The notes: generated by a model not told the origin, from the letters alone. Shown: positions 1 to 8,471, numbered from the stretch's first letter. The stretch is DNA of 31,265 bases from JBMHDW01 sp049889175 (GCA_049889175.1 JBMHDW010000016.1:1-31265), one strand, 5' to 3'. A program made the numbers and translations.

Positions 1-829
1 CATGCATATCATCAAAACTAATTTTGAGGTTATTAGCAATATTGCTATCCATTAATATCTTTTCAACTAATGCTCTGTCACTTAATTCATCTAATAATAA
101 ATGATATAGTTTTTGTGGAATCTTACTTAAAACGTCACTAATAATGTTAATCATTGATGCAATTTCTTGAGGATTTTCACTATTAATAATCATATTGAAT
201 GTTGACATAGATCTTTCATTCTTTAAAAAAAGCCATTGCAGTAGCGCTTCAGGGTTATTATCTAAAGCTTCAATAATATTTAAAATCATATTCTTATGAA
301 CTGATACTTCATCTTCATTTTGTTCAATCCTAATCATACCATAGGGAGTAAATAAAAAGTATTGATCATAACCTAACTCGAACAAAATTTTATCGTATTG
401 AATTTTTGACCCACTCTTAAGAGTTTCCACTACAAGAGGAGGTGTCAATGACATATCAGATCTCATGTCCCTAATCGTTTCTGTCAAGAATTTTTGAAGT
501 ATTTTAGGTTCATCACCAAATGTTTTAATTGTTGAATTTAGAAGTTCAATATCAGCAGTTAAATAAGCCCAAAAAATAATTGGTAATTTCACCTCATCTT
601 CTTTAACTGACAATGTGCTTACTATCTCACTCTTAACTTCTGAATTATCTATTGTACTGTAATTATCTAAGAGTGTTTTGATATTTGTTATTATCTTGTC
701 AACATTGTTATCATTTAATGATTCGTTATATTCTGCTATGGCCTTGTTAATATCATCAGATTCATTTGCATAAGCAGGCATTTGGACAATCAGCAATAAT
801 GAGCTGAGCAATGTTATAAATGTTTTCAT
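1..829 (-). CDS. Exported protein of unknown function, 3' end outside the window
   Basis: An open frame runs from an ATG near 829 to the left edge without a stop, giving about 276 residues; the C-terminus is missing. An AGGAG box lies just upstream. Two tandem ATG codons (832 and 829) are possible starts; 829 has the better spacing to the box. The N-terminus is a clear Sec signal peptide: a lysine, a run of Leu/Ile/Val, then a PAYA|NE cleavage site about 20 residues in. The mature part is acidic, Asn/Leu/Ile-rich and looks mostly helical, with no motif or cysteine pattern I recognise. It is transcribed divergently from the GST-like gene. A periplasmic or secreted location is supported; the function is unknown. 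Confidence 0.75.
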   Translation of the reverse strand, partial: MKTFITLLSSLLLIVQMPAYANESDDINKAIAEYNESLNDNNVDKIITNIKTLLDNYSTIDNSEVKSEIVSTLSVKEDEVKLPIIFWAYLTADIELLNSTIKTFGDEPKILQKFLTETIRDMRSDMSLTPPLVVETLKSGSKIQYDKILFELGYDQYFLFTPYGMIRIEQNEDEVSVHKNMILNIIEALDNNPEALLQWLFLKNERSMSTFNMIINSENPQEIASMINIISDVLSKIPQKLYHLLLDELSDRALVEKILMDSNIANNLKISFDDMH

Positions 830-832
830 CAT

Positions 833-1195
833 GATCTCCTTGGTTTTACTTTTTATATAGTATATAATTCAAATATTTACATTATTTTTAGAACTTTATT
901 CTTATAACATTATTATATCTCTTACATTATATCCATTGTATGGGTAACTTTATTCTTTCTGCGAAAAAATATTGATTGGTTTTTACAACGGTATTATGTG
1001 TTATGATTATGAAGAGTGCATATTCTGTATCATCTCACTTGATTCAACTCTGACAATGATGATAAAACACTTCTCTTATGAGAGTTAGATAGGTAAGATC
1101 AAAATATGTATCAGGTGTCTTGCAGTATTTCACATCATGTAGACTTCTACTGCAATAGACTGGACAACAACTTTAAATCGTGTCCTAATACACTT
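833..1195. other. AT-rich divergent intergenic region
   Basis: This non-coding stretch separates the exported-protein gene (-) from the GST-like gene (+). It should hold promoters for both. A weak candidate for the forward gene is CTGACA at 1050-1055 with TCTTAT at 1074-1079, 18 bases apart. It precedes an AGGTAAG ribosome-binding-like sequence at about 1091-1097 and an ATG at 1106. That ATG is in frame with the GST-like gene, so 1106-1195 may be either untranslated leader or a 30-residue extension. I see no RNA gene or repeat here. Confidence 0.4.
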
Positions 1196-1801
1196 ATGTC
1201 ATTACCTATATTATACTCATTTAGACGATGCCCCTATGCTATCAGAGCTAGAATGGCATTAAACTATGCACATATTGATGTCACCATTATTGAAGTCAAC
1301 TTAAAAGATAAACCTCAAAGTCTTATGGACATATCACCCAAGGGAACGGTGCCTGTTTTTGTTTCTACACAAGGCCAAGTCATTGAAGAAAGTCTTGATA
1401 TTATGCTATATGCACTTCATTTAAATGATCCAGAATCTTGGCTACCCCAATCAGCAGAACAAAATAATTTAATCAATCATTTGATTCGCATCAATGATAG
1501 TGAATTTAAATATCATCTTGATCGTTTTAAATACCCCAATCGCTATCCCAATGAGATTATAGTTGATCATCGCGGTGCTATTTTAAATCACCTAAATAAA
1601 CTAAACGAATATCTCAAACATCATACCTTTTTGCTTTCAAAAAACCCATGTCTTGCAGATATTGCTGTTTTTCCATTTATTCGACAAGCTGCTAATGTTG
1701 ACTTAGCATGGTTTCAACAACTGCACATGAGTCATCTGAAGCGTTGGTTGGATTTTTGGCTATCGTCTGAACTTTTCGAAACCACCATGACTAAATCATA
1801 A
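1196..1801 (+). CDS. Glutathione S-transferase-fold protein (thioredoxin-like N-terminal domain)
   Basis: The 201-residue product starts with the hallmark LYSFRRCPYAIRARMAL. This is the thioredoxin-fold GST N-terminal domain with a single active-site-like cysteine (Cys12) in a CPYA context. The motif PKGTVPVF follows, carrying the cis-proline of the glutathione site, then EESLDIMLY, corresponding to the ES dipeptide that binds the glutathione gamma-glutamyl group. An all-helical C-terminal half contains the LADIAVFPFIRQ motif typical of GST_C. Function is therefore likely glutathione-dependent thiol chemistry in the cytoplasm; the substrate is unknown. I chose the ATG at 1196 because family members begin a few residues before the LYSF strand. 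An in-frame ATG at 1106 has the better ribosome-binding sequence and would add a cysteine-containing 30-residue extension. Confidence 0.85.
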   Translation: MSLPILYSFRRCPYAIRARMALNYAHIDVTIIEVNLKDKPQSLMDISPKGTVPVFVSTQGQVIEESLDIMLYALHLNDPESWLPQSAEQNNLINHLIRINDSEFKYHLDRFKYPNRYPNEIIVDHRGAILNHLNKLNEYLKHHTFLLSKNPCLADIAVFPFIRQAANVDLAWFQQLHMSHLKRWLDFWLSSELFETTMTKS

Positions 1802-1805
1802 ATAA

Positions 1806-1834
1806 TTGACTTGCAAATGATTTTTTGGTATTCT
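1806..1834 (+). promoter_or_regulatory. Sigma70-type promoter for the 290-aa gene
   Basis: TTGACT (1806-1811), 17 bases, then TATTCT (1829-1834) preceded by TGG, which resembles an extended -10. It begins five bases after the GST-like stop codon, so the downstream gene probably has its own promoter with a very short 5' leader. Confidence 0.55.
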
Positions 1835-1853
1835 TAAATAAAAAAGGATAATT

Positions 1854-2726
1854 ATGAAAAATTTCTCTTACTTCAATACAACACCATATGAGGCTATTAT
1901 TGTATCAGCACAACCACCAAGTCCTGATTCAGTCAGAAATGTGCCGTCTTCAAAACCATCTCCAATGAGCCTTCCTAAAGCGCCAAGCAACCCGAGTCAA
2001 ATGACACCAATGTCATTAAAGCGTTCTCAATCAGATGAGCTAGAATTGTCCATGGATCAACTCACAGAGTATTATGCTCAATCAGGTAAAGTACCGTATT
2101 TTATGACTTTAACCCTAACATCAAAATTAGATGCTCAGCCTATTCTTGTTAATGAATTAACCATCGACAATTACTTAAGCTGTAAAGGTGATGAAATTAT
2201 TGATGATATGCTTTCACATGAACAGCTTGTAGCATCATACACACCCAGTGTTGGCATCATTATTGACGGAGGAAAATTACCTCAGTTTGACAAGCCAATC
2301 AACATTAACTATGATTATTTTGAAGTTAAAGAAAATGATCAAGTCTTGTATCTTGCTCAATCTGATAATCTACAACCAGTATTCGTTAATGCTTTTGCTC
2401 AGCATGTCACAACGACTACAGAGAACAATCAAATAATTAAGCAACTGATTGATGAAAAATTAAAAGAATGTGATTCTATTTACTGTCTGCTTAACTTAAA
2501 TAATGTAGCTTTGAGAAAAATGATCATCAAGCAATATCAAATGTCTCATGCACAATTTAGAGATGAGAATAATCATTTTATCTATAAAGTAGAAAACAAA
2601 AAAGCAAAGAAAAAATTCAATCATGAGCAAAGTTTTTTCAAGACATCTAAAAATAATAGATCTAATGTTAATTGGCGCAAAAAGTCAGCTCAAAAAGAGA
2701 AGACATCATCTAAATATTGGCGTTAA
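1854..2726 (+). CDS. Unknown protein with Pro/Ser-rich N-terminus and basic C-terminal tail
   Basis: This 290-residue protein has an AAGGA box six bases before the ATG. It has no signal peptide or membrane segment. Residues 21-66 are low complexity, rich in Pro, Ser and Met, with a repeated SPMSL/TPMSL unit (36-40 and 51-55) followed by KRSQSDE. The middle, about 67-235, looks like a folded alpha/beta domain I do not recognise. Residues 246-290 are strongly basic, including NKKAKKK (248-254) and WRKKSAQKEK, with an almost uncharged Ser/Asn background. Such composition is usual for nucleic-acid-binding or eukaryote-targeted proteins and unusual for a bacterial enzyme. It could be a secreted effector, an RNA/DNA-binding protein, or a lineage-specific protein. 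Function unknown. Confidence 0.8.
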   Translation: MKNFSYFNTTPYEAIIVSAQPPSPDSVRNVPSSKPSPMSLPKAPSNPSQMTPMSLKRSQSDELELSMDQLTEYYAQSGKVPYFMTLTLTSKLDAQPILVNELTIDNYLSCKGDEIIDDMLSHEQLVASYTPSVGIIIDGGKLPQFDKPININYDYFEVKENDQVLYLAQSDNLQPVFVNAFAQHVTTTTENNQIIKQLIDEKLKECDSIYCLLNLNNVALRKMIIKQYQMSHAQFRDENNHFIYKVENKKAKKKFNHEQSFFKTSKNNRSNVNWRKKSAQKEKTSSKYWR

Positions 2727-2749
2727 CAGAAATAAATGATCTGAACATT

Positions 2750-2779
2750 GCTGGATTGGTTATAGCAAACTAATCCAGC
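2750..2779. terminator. Hairpin between convergent genes, possible bidirectional terminator
   Basis: A 12-bp stem with one G-T pair and a six-base loop: GCTGGATTGGTT pairs with AACTAATCCAGC. It lies in the 113-bp gap between the convergent 290-aa gene and the hydrolase gene. T-runs after the stem are poor on both strands, so termination is inferred mainly from position. Confidence 0.5.
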
Positions 2780-2839
2780 ATCATTATGATCTCAATTTTG
2801 GATAACAAAATACGATCGTACTTATGATATATAATCATC

Positions 2840-4333
2840 TCATGGTTGATTTTTCATATAATATTCTATCAACGGTGCTACTTCAATGAGATCATTATGC
2901 CCAACATCTGTAGGATATAACTGCTCAGAATTTGATTGTTTATAACGAGCGCTTGTAGGAATCACTTCATCTATTTCAGACGTCAATATCAACTCATAAT
3001 AATTTTTATTAAAAGGATGAAATTCCTTGAGTATTATCTGTGAAGACATATAATGAGCGCCTAAAGCAATTCCCCATAAAGATAAAGGCCATTGCACAGC
3101 TAGGGAACCAGTTAAGGCAAAACACCCCACAAGCATTAAGATTATTTGACACATTTGGCCACTGAGAGACTTAGTAGAATGACTTAGTTTTAAATACATG
3201 AATGAGCATATTGTAAATAATAGATGCATTATGAATGAACTGTGTGCTTTGATAGGATAATACAACCCTACTATCGAAAATGAACAATGAGAGACAACCA
3301 TTAATAAACAAGCTACGACTAACATCCAAATGATCTGGCGAAACAGACTCACCGGCTCACCTTTCATAGTTTTATAGTTATATCCTATCCATTTAGGTAT
3401 ATCTGATAATAAACCAAGGCCCATTCCAGAAATAACATTTGATAATGATGAAAAGGTTCGATCTAAAATAACCAACTTAGGATCAGGTGTACTCCATCTT
3501 TCTTCAACCTTTATTCCTTGCTGAAAAGCTATATTCAAGCGATGATCCGTACGATATTTAGCAGATAAAGCTTCTTGAATAATAGCACCACCCATAGAGT
3601 GACCATACAAACAAACATCCATATTTGGATAGGCTTGTTTCACTAGATAAAAAAGAGCATTAACACCATTCATAGGAGTTTGATGATGATAATAGTCCAA
3701 CCAAACATCCGATATATGGATGGTTGGTGGTGATATCAACAAGACAGTATAATCCTGATACAATTGCTGGAAGTATTGTTTAAAACCATGGTCATTAAAA
3801 AGCAGTTCTGTGTGATCAGCATTTCCATGGCAATAAATGATCCATGGCTTATTCTCATTGTGAAACCAAATAATGGGGTGATCAAGCCCATTAACTTGAA
3901 GATAGTGCTTACTTACTGAACTTTTGAGGTTATTTGTGGTATCATGAGAGTTGGAGGTATTAGCCGTTTGTCTATTCATAATATATTGAAGAATAGGAAA
4001 ACTACTTGGCGTAATAATGAATAACATGATTGTTTTTAAAAGTTGTGATATTGCATAAACCATAACTAGAAAAATAACAAAATAACTTAAAATGGGTAAG
4101 AATGATTGACTGACAGCAACACCTACAGTTAAAGCATTGACAATAATAGTTGGTAAAGTATGAGACCATGAATGAAGATAAAGAATACAAACCATCATCA
4201 TGATCATTAAGGTAAGAATGCATAAAGCACGCCGAATGAAAGCTCTAACATATAAGAATACTGATGAGTTGGTTTCAGAGCCTGCTATTTGGATAGGTTT
4301 AAAAAAATCTTGAAACAATCTTTTTTCTGACAT
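2840..4333 (-). CDS. Membrane-anchored alpha/beta hydrolase
   Basis: The 497-residue protein has hydrophobic segments near 36-54, 62-78 and 80-107, then a soluble alpha/beta-hydrolase core. WIIYCHGNADHTE (164-176) is the oxyanion strand-loop, GHSMGG (244-249) carries nucleophile Ser246, ILDRTFSSL (289-297) resembles the Bem46/ABHD13-type core, and Asp455 (EIDEVIP) and His479 (VGHND) complete the likely triad. Between the nucleophile and acid parts, residues 333-435 form about three more membrane segments, placed where hydrolases normally carry a lid. The enzyme probably acts on lipid or ester substrates at the inner membrane; the substrate is unknown. It lies 69 bases downstream of the DUF805-like gene and may share its transcript. 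The ribosome-binding site is weak. Confidence 0.85.
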   Translation of the reverse strand: MSEKRLFQDFFKPIQIAGSETNSSVFLYVRAFIRRALCILTLMIMMMVCILYLHSWSHTLPTIIVNALTVGVAVSQSFLPILSYFVIFLVMVYAISQLLKTIMLFIITPSSFPILQYIMNRQTANTSNSHDTTNNLKSSVSKHYLQVNGLDHPIIWFHNENKPWIIYCHGNADHTELLFNDHGFKQYFQQLYQDYTVLLISPPTIHISDVWLDYYHHQTPMNGVNALFYLVKQAYPNMDVCLYGHSMGGAIIQEALSAKYRTDHRLNIAFQQGIKVEERWSTPDPKLVILDRTFSSLSNVISGMGLGLLSDIPKWIGYNYKTMKGEPVSLFRQIIWMLVVACLLMVVSHCSFSIVGLYYPIKAHSSFIMHLLFTICSFMYLKLSHSTKSLSGQMCQIILMLVGCFALTGSLAVQWPLSLWGIALGAHYMSSQIILKEFHPFNKNYYELILTSEIDEVIPTSARYKQSNSEQLYPTDVGHNDLIEVAPLIEYYMKNQP

Positions 4334-4402
4334 ACTTTATTTTAACATAAGAATCAGATTTATCGACAAATAGCTGATAAATATTTATAGCATAATATCA
4401 TC

Positions 4403-5572
4403 TCAGGACGTTACTTGTTTAGATGGTTGCTTCAATTGCATTGGCAATATTAAAACAACAACTATAAACATGATTACGTTTATTGAATTATCTGGTGTCA
4501 ACCATACCATGATTAAACCCAACATACCTAAAATACATGCATAATATTGGCGTTTTTTTGTTTCACCAACCAAACGATAACCAACCGTACAAAGATGATA
4601 GAAATGAATCAGAATCCACAATACTATACAAACCATCATTACTTTACCAGGCGTATCATATTGGTCATATTGATGGATTAATAAGTTAATAGGTTGTGAG
4701 TTTTGAACTGCGATCCGTTTATCGTTTTCTTTGATGTACTTGACATCCTCCTGGCTCCCATCAACTACTTTAAGCTCATGAATCATATCACTCTCTTTAG
4801 CAATCTCATAACTTTGACTATGATATAAGCCCAAAGGTGCGAAAAAAATCGCTGTACTAAGAATAAAAACATTAAGGTTAAAAGAGTATTCGCTCACGCT
4901 TGCCTTACCTCTCAATGAGCAAAAGTTTCGCATACTATTAGACATTGTTGTCTTGAGTGGTACATGATCTCCTCCAAAAGACTTCATTGATATGATTGGA
5001 AGATATGATAAAAGCAAGATGATGATAGCAACCCAATCCCAAGCAAATAGACCCATATTTGGGATTAAGATAGTAGTCAATAATGCTGGATGAGACTGCA
5101 CAATACAATAGATCATACCTATTTGTAATATTAGCGTGACTAAAGCATTAACTCTAGGGGCTCCAAAATCATTAAATCGTCTGATGACCATGGTCGCAAG
5201 ATGAAACCAAATGAGTAATATTGCTATCAGTGAGGTAACCATTGCTATTTGAGTTATATTGGACGATTGTTCATATCGATCCCAAAAGAGTTGGTAAGGC
5301 GTTTGTTGTTTAACCAAAGTAAATTTCTTATCCATCAATTGCGTTTTCTGGTCTATCAATTCTTTTGATTGAACATCGTCACTAATTTCGGTACTTATTT
5401 CATGATAACCCTCTGAAAAACGGTTACTTAAACCATCGTAAAAACCCAGCTGCAAACCTAATAAGGCAACAATTATAAAAGACAAAATCAAGTGATAGCC
5501 AAGTTCTTTACGACTGGTTTTCCCATGAATAGAACCAAATTGTCTGAATCCTTTTAAAATACTGTGCAACAT
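4403..5572 (-). CDS. Double DUF805-like integral membrane protein
   Basis: This 389-residue inner-membrane protein appears to contain two copies of a DUF805-type unit. Copy one starts with GSIHGKTSRKELGYHLIL (13-30) and has the family's RRFNDFGAPR motif (131-140), like the RR.HD.G signature. Copy two starts with CSLRGKASVSEY (218-229) and has a degenerate counterpart, VGYRLVGETKKRQ (330-342). Each copy has about four hydrophobic segments. A hydrophilic loop of roughly 50 residues rich in Glu, Lys and Asp follows the first membrane segment in each copy (about 45-100 and 253-305). The function of DUF805 proteins is not known. The start at 5572 has an AGGAG box. Start, box and the first ten codons are part of a perfect 64-bp tandem duplication. 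Confidence 0.8.
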   Translation of the reverse strand: MLHSILKGFRQFGSIHGKTSRKELGYHLILSFIIVALLGLQLGFYDGLSNRFSEGYHEISTEISDDVQSKELIDQKTQLMDKKFTLVKQQTPYQLFWDRYEQSSNITQIAMVTSLIAILLIWFHLATMVIRRFNDFGAPRVNALVTLILQIGMIYCIVQSHPALLTTILIPNMGLFAWDWVAIIILLLSYLPIISMKSFGGDHVPLKTTMSNSMRNFCSLRGKASVSEYSFNLNVFILSTAIFFAPLGLYHSQSYEIAKESDMIHELKVVDGSQEDVKYIKENDKRIAVQNSQPINLLIHQYDQYDTPGKVMMVCIVLWILIHFYHLCTVGYRLVGETKKRQYYACILGMLGLIMVWLTPDNSINVIMFIVVVLILPMQLKQPSKQVTS

Positions 5573-5636
5573 AAAATCTCCTGTTATGAAGATCTTTATA
5601 GCACAATCTGAATCCTTTTAAAATACTGTGCAACAT
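5508..5636 (-). other. Decoy upstream reading frame made by the tandem duplication
   Basis: The upstream repeat copy carries the same AGGAG box and ATG (5636) as the real gene. Because the repeat unit is 64 bases, this second start is out of frame. It encodes MLHSILKGFR, like the real protein, then 32 unrelated residues, and ends at 5508, inside the downstream gene. Ribosomes starting here would pass over the true start at 5572 in another frame, so it may lower expression. Whether it is translated is unknown. Confidence 0.4.
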
Positions 5637-5670
5637 AAAATCTCCTGTTATGAAGATCTTTATAGCACAA
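5543..5670. repeat. Perfect 64-bp tandem direct duplication
   Basis: Bases 5543-5606 and 5607-5670 are identical over all 64 positions; matching stops exactly at both outer borders. On the minus strand each copy contains part of a 5' leader, an AGGAG ribosome-binding site, an ATG and the first ten codons of the DUF805-like gene. Perfect identity implies a recent event or ongoing copy-number change. Confidence 0.97.
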
Positions 5671-5735
5671 AGTGATAAAAATATTGAAAAAAATTGTTTT
5701 TTTATCATCAAGAAATATATACAAAAGAATTGATT

Positions 5736-5744
5736 ATAATAGCA
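5736..5744 (-). promoter_or_regulatory. Possible extended -10 element for the DUF805-like gene
   Basis: On the minus strand TGCTATTAT is a good extended -10 (TGn plus TATTAT), lying about 100 bases upstream of the first duplicated start. No convincing -35 is seen, which extended -10 promoters can tolerate. Confidence 0.3.
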
Positions 5745-5782
5745 TTATCCAACTACCATAACAGCTAATGGACATTAAGATA

Positions 5783-5814
5783 AAAACCCAACCTCTTTGA
5801 TGACTTGAAGAGGC
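5783..5814 (-). terminator. Rho-independent terminator of pepN
   Basis: On the minus strand, immediately after the pepN stop, CCTCTT and AAGAGG form a stem around a ten-base loop, extended by a G-T and an A-T pair, and followed by TTGGGTTTTTA. Position and T-run fit a moderate intrinsic terminator. Confidence 0.6.
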
Positions 5815-5823
5815 TCAGGTACA

Positions 5824-8364
5824 TTAATGAACATTTTGTAATGCTTTATCCAATACCTCTTGAACATCATTTGAGAATGGTGATAATTCTTTAAATTGGG
5901 TCAATGCCTCATAGAAAAAAGTTACTGTATCAGTATCCCAACGCTGAAATCTCACCAAAGTTTGTAATAACCGAGAAGCAACTTGACCATTATTTTGATC
6001 AATCAGATGGATCCATTGTAATAATTGAGTTAAAAGCCCCTCCTCCGTCACCAGCACATAAATATTTTGTGTTAATGGGCCGAGCAAAGCATAAATATTA
6101 TTTGGATTTTTCCAAGAGAAGTCATTCGAGTTGATGGCTTTTTTTAGAGCGGCTGTACGATTTGACAAGGTACTGCCACCAATACAGCGAAACCATTGAT
6201 TTACAATGTTGGGGTGATTGTTCTCCTGTATTAACTGTTGGAACCACTGCTCAACAAGTTCTTCATGATGGTTCTTAACGGCATTAATACAAGCAAGCTT
6301 TACTGTCAGCAAGGTGCTTTGCTCAAAGACATTCTTCACGTGCTCTAATGCTAATGAATCACCTGATTCACACCATAATTTTAGTAACGTTGCATATAAA
6401 GAGCGCTCGTCACGTCCCTTTAAAGGCGCCAACTGATGAATAGTTGAGGATAATTTGATAACGTATTTGGACAGTGATGAACACAGTAGCTGAGCCAATT
6501 GTTGTTCATAAGCCAAGATGTTTTGATAGCTTTGATTGACTGTATCGTCATCAGAAAAATCCAGATCATGTAGTGTTGGCAACCTTAGCCACCTTGCAAC
6601 GACCCCTGCATCATGCCTTAAAATAGCATTATCAAAAAAAGCTTTCAGATCAGGCTGTACGGGCATTTGATGACGAATAAAATGTAAATGAATCCGCTGT
6701 AGTAAGGCATAACACACATAAGCATCCGATTCAGCCACTAACAAAGTGAAGCATTCAGCAATAGATAGATCGTCATAAACTTTTATAGGAGCTGTTAATT
6801 GGTGATTTAAAGCATAAACATAATCTTGATTAGGCTCTAAAGGCAAATGAACAGTGGTTATCTCTTGTGACAGAATCAATACCTGATCAAAAACTTTTTC
6901 ATTATGAGAAAAAACACTGCAGCGAAGTGGAATAAGCAACGGTGCTATTGTTTTCTGTTCAGCATCCATAACTGGTTTTTGTTGTATGACCAAACAAGCT
7001 TGGCCATCACTGGCTTCTCGTTTAACATGAATGATCGGTGTACCAACCTGATCATACCAACGTTTAAATTGAGACAAATTTTCTTTTGACTGACCTAAAA
7101 CTGTATCTGCAAAATCGTGTACGGTTACTGCTTGGCCATCATATTGGTCAAGGTATGTTTTAACACCCTGAACGAACACATCAGTGCCTAACAATGTTCG
7201 CATCATTCGAATAATTTCAGCACCTTTTTCATAGACAGTAGCTGTGTAAAAATTGTTAATTTCTTGATACGCTTTGGGTTGAATAGGATGTGCCATCGGG
7301 CCTGCATCCTCACTAAACTGCCTCTGTGTTAATTGAATTATCTCATCAAGACGTACTGTTTTATTACTATGGAGATCTTCGGAAAATGTTTGATCACGGA
7401 ATACCGTTAGGCCCTCCTTTAAGGTTAGTTGAAACCAATCACGACACGTCACTCGGTTGCCAGTCCAATTATGAAAATACTCATGAGCAACGACGCTTTC
7501 AATATTAAAGTAATCGTCATCAGTGGCAATGGCTTCATCCGCTAAAACATATTTCATGTTAAAAATATTTAAGCCTTTATTTTCCATAGCCCCCATATTA
7601 AAATCGGCGACTGCTACCAACATAAAACGATCTAAGTCATAAGACAATCCATAGGTATTCTCATCCCATCGCATAGCCCGCTCTAGTGATTTCAACGCAA
7701 AGTGAGCTTGGTGTTGATAACCTTTCTCAACATACACAAACAGATCAACCTTACGTTGTTCTTTCGTGGTATACTCGTTATGAATCACATCGAAGTCACC
7801 TGCAACAAGTGCAAATAAGTAACACGGCTTTGGGAACGGATCTTGCCAATGGCATTCATGCTTACCATCGGACAATGTTTTTGAATATTTTAAATTACCA
7901 TTGGACAATAAAAAAGGATATTGTTGTTGATTGGCCACAATGGTCACATCAAAACGAGCCAAACAATCGGGTCTATCAAGAAAAAAGGTTATATTTCTGA
8001 ACCCTTCTGCTTCACACTGAGTACATAAATGATCACCAGATTGATATAAACCCATTAATTGCGTATTATCACTAGGATGAATAATAACCGTAGTGGTAAG
8101 TATCCCATCAGCTGGCATATGGCTAATCGTCAATAACTTACCATCATAATGATAATCAAGTTGATCGATGGTTTTCCCACCTGCCGATTGAACGCTTAAA
8201 GACTGTAAATCTAATCGCTCACCGTGAAGAACCAGTTGACCTTCAGCACCGATAAATTGAAGCTTTGAAGTTACTGTTGTACTCTGTTTGTCTAAATCAA
8301 AATGCAAATAAACTTGAGATACTTGCCATTTTGAGGGCCGGTAATCCTTTAAATAAATCGTCAT
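5824..8364 (-). CDS. pepN: Aminopeptidase N, M1 family zinc metallopeptidase
   Basis: The 846-residue cytoplasmic enzyme removes N-terminal amino acids from peptides and is a main peptidase for peptide recycling. Numbered from the chosen start, the substrate-binding GAMEN motif is at 258-262, and the zinc site HEYFH is at 294-298 with the third ligand Glu317 in LKEGLTVF. The long helical C-terminal domain and overall length match gammaproteobacterial PepN (about 870 residues). The open frame extends four codons upstream to 8376, but the ATG at 8364 has a GGAAG box at suitable spacing, and its MTIYLKDYRP start aligns with the usual KYRHDYR-type beginning. It is a single-gene unit with its own promoter and terminator. 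Nothing about it looks degenerate. Confidence 0.97.
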   Translation of the reverse strand: MTIYLKDYRPSKWQVSQVYLHFDLDKQSTTVTSKLQFIGAEGQLVLHGERLDLQSLSVQSAGGKTIDQLDYHYDGKLLTISHMPADGILTTTVIIHPSDNTQLMGLYQSGDHLCTQCEAEGFRNITFFLDRPDCLARFDVTIVANQQQYPFLLSNGNLKYSKTLSDGKHECHWQDPFPKPCYLFALVAGDFDVIHNEYTTKEQRKVDLFVYVEKGYQHQAHFALKSLERAMRWDENTYGLSYDLDRFMLVAVADFNMGAMENKGLNIFNMKYVLADEAIATDDDYFNIESVVAHEYFHNWTGNRVTCRDWFQLTLKEGLTVFRDQTFSEDLHSNKTVRLDEIIQLTQRQFSEDAGPMAHPIQPKAYQEINNFYTATVYEKGAEIIRMMRTLLGTDVFVQGVKTYLDQYDGQAVTVHDFADTVLGQSKENLSQFKRWYDQVGTPIIHVKREASDGQACLVIQQKPVMDAEQKTIAPLLIPLRCSVFSHNEKVFDQVLILSQEITTVHLPLEPNQDYVYALNHQLTAPIKVYDDLSIAECFTLLVAESDAYVCYALLQRIHLHFIRHQMPVQPDLKAFFDNAILRHDAGVVARWLRLPTLHDLDFSDDDTVNQSYQNILAYEQQLAQLLCSSLSKYVIKLSSTIHQLAPLKGRDERSLYATLLKLWCESGDSLALEHVKNVFEQSTLLTVKLACINAVKNHHEELVEQWFQQLIQENNHPNIVNQWFRCIGGSTLSNRTAALKKAINSNDFSWKNPNNIYALLGPLTQNIYVLVTEEGLLTQLLQWIHLIDQNNGQVASRLLQTLVRFQRWDTDTVTFFYEALTQFKELSPFSNDVQEVLDKALQNVH

Positions 8365-8390
8365 AAAAGCTTCCATACATTGTTAGTATC

Positions 8391-8420
8391 AGTATACTGA
8401 GCTAGTTTAATAAGATACAA
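8391..8420 (-). promoter_or_regulatory. Promoter of pepN
   Basis: On the minus strand TTGTAT (8420-8415), 18 bases, then TATACT (8396-8391). The -10 is close to consensus and lies 27 bases before the pepN ATG. Confidence 0.45.
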
Positions 8421-8442
8421 GTAAAATTTAGTAAATATAATC

Positions 8443-8471
8443 ATGACAAAACTGAAATCATATACTATAAA
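8443..8471 (+). promoter_or_regulatory. Promoter of the 184-aa gene
   Basis: ATGACA (8443-8448), 17 bases, TATAAA (8466-8471). The predicted start of transcription is about 20-25 bases before the ATG at 8501. Confidence 0.5.

Noticed and set aside
4377..4388. Perfect 12-base palindrome ATAAATATTTAT between the DUF805-like and hydrolase genes
   Set aside because: A/T-only palindromes arise easily in such AT-rich DNA; flanks do not extend the symmetry and no T-run follows.
5904..6134. Open frame of 76 codons on the + strand inside pepN
   Set aside because: It is antisense to strongly conserved pepN coding sequence and has no ribosome-binding site or recognisable product.
7686..8000. Open frame of 104 codons on the + strand inside pepN
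   Set aside because: Antisense shadow of the PepN N-terminal domain; composition is not protein-like and no start signals are seen.
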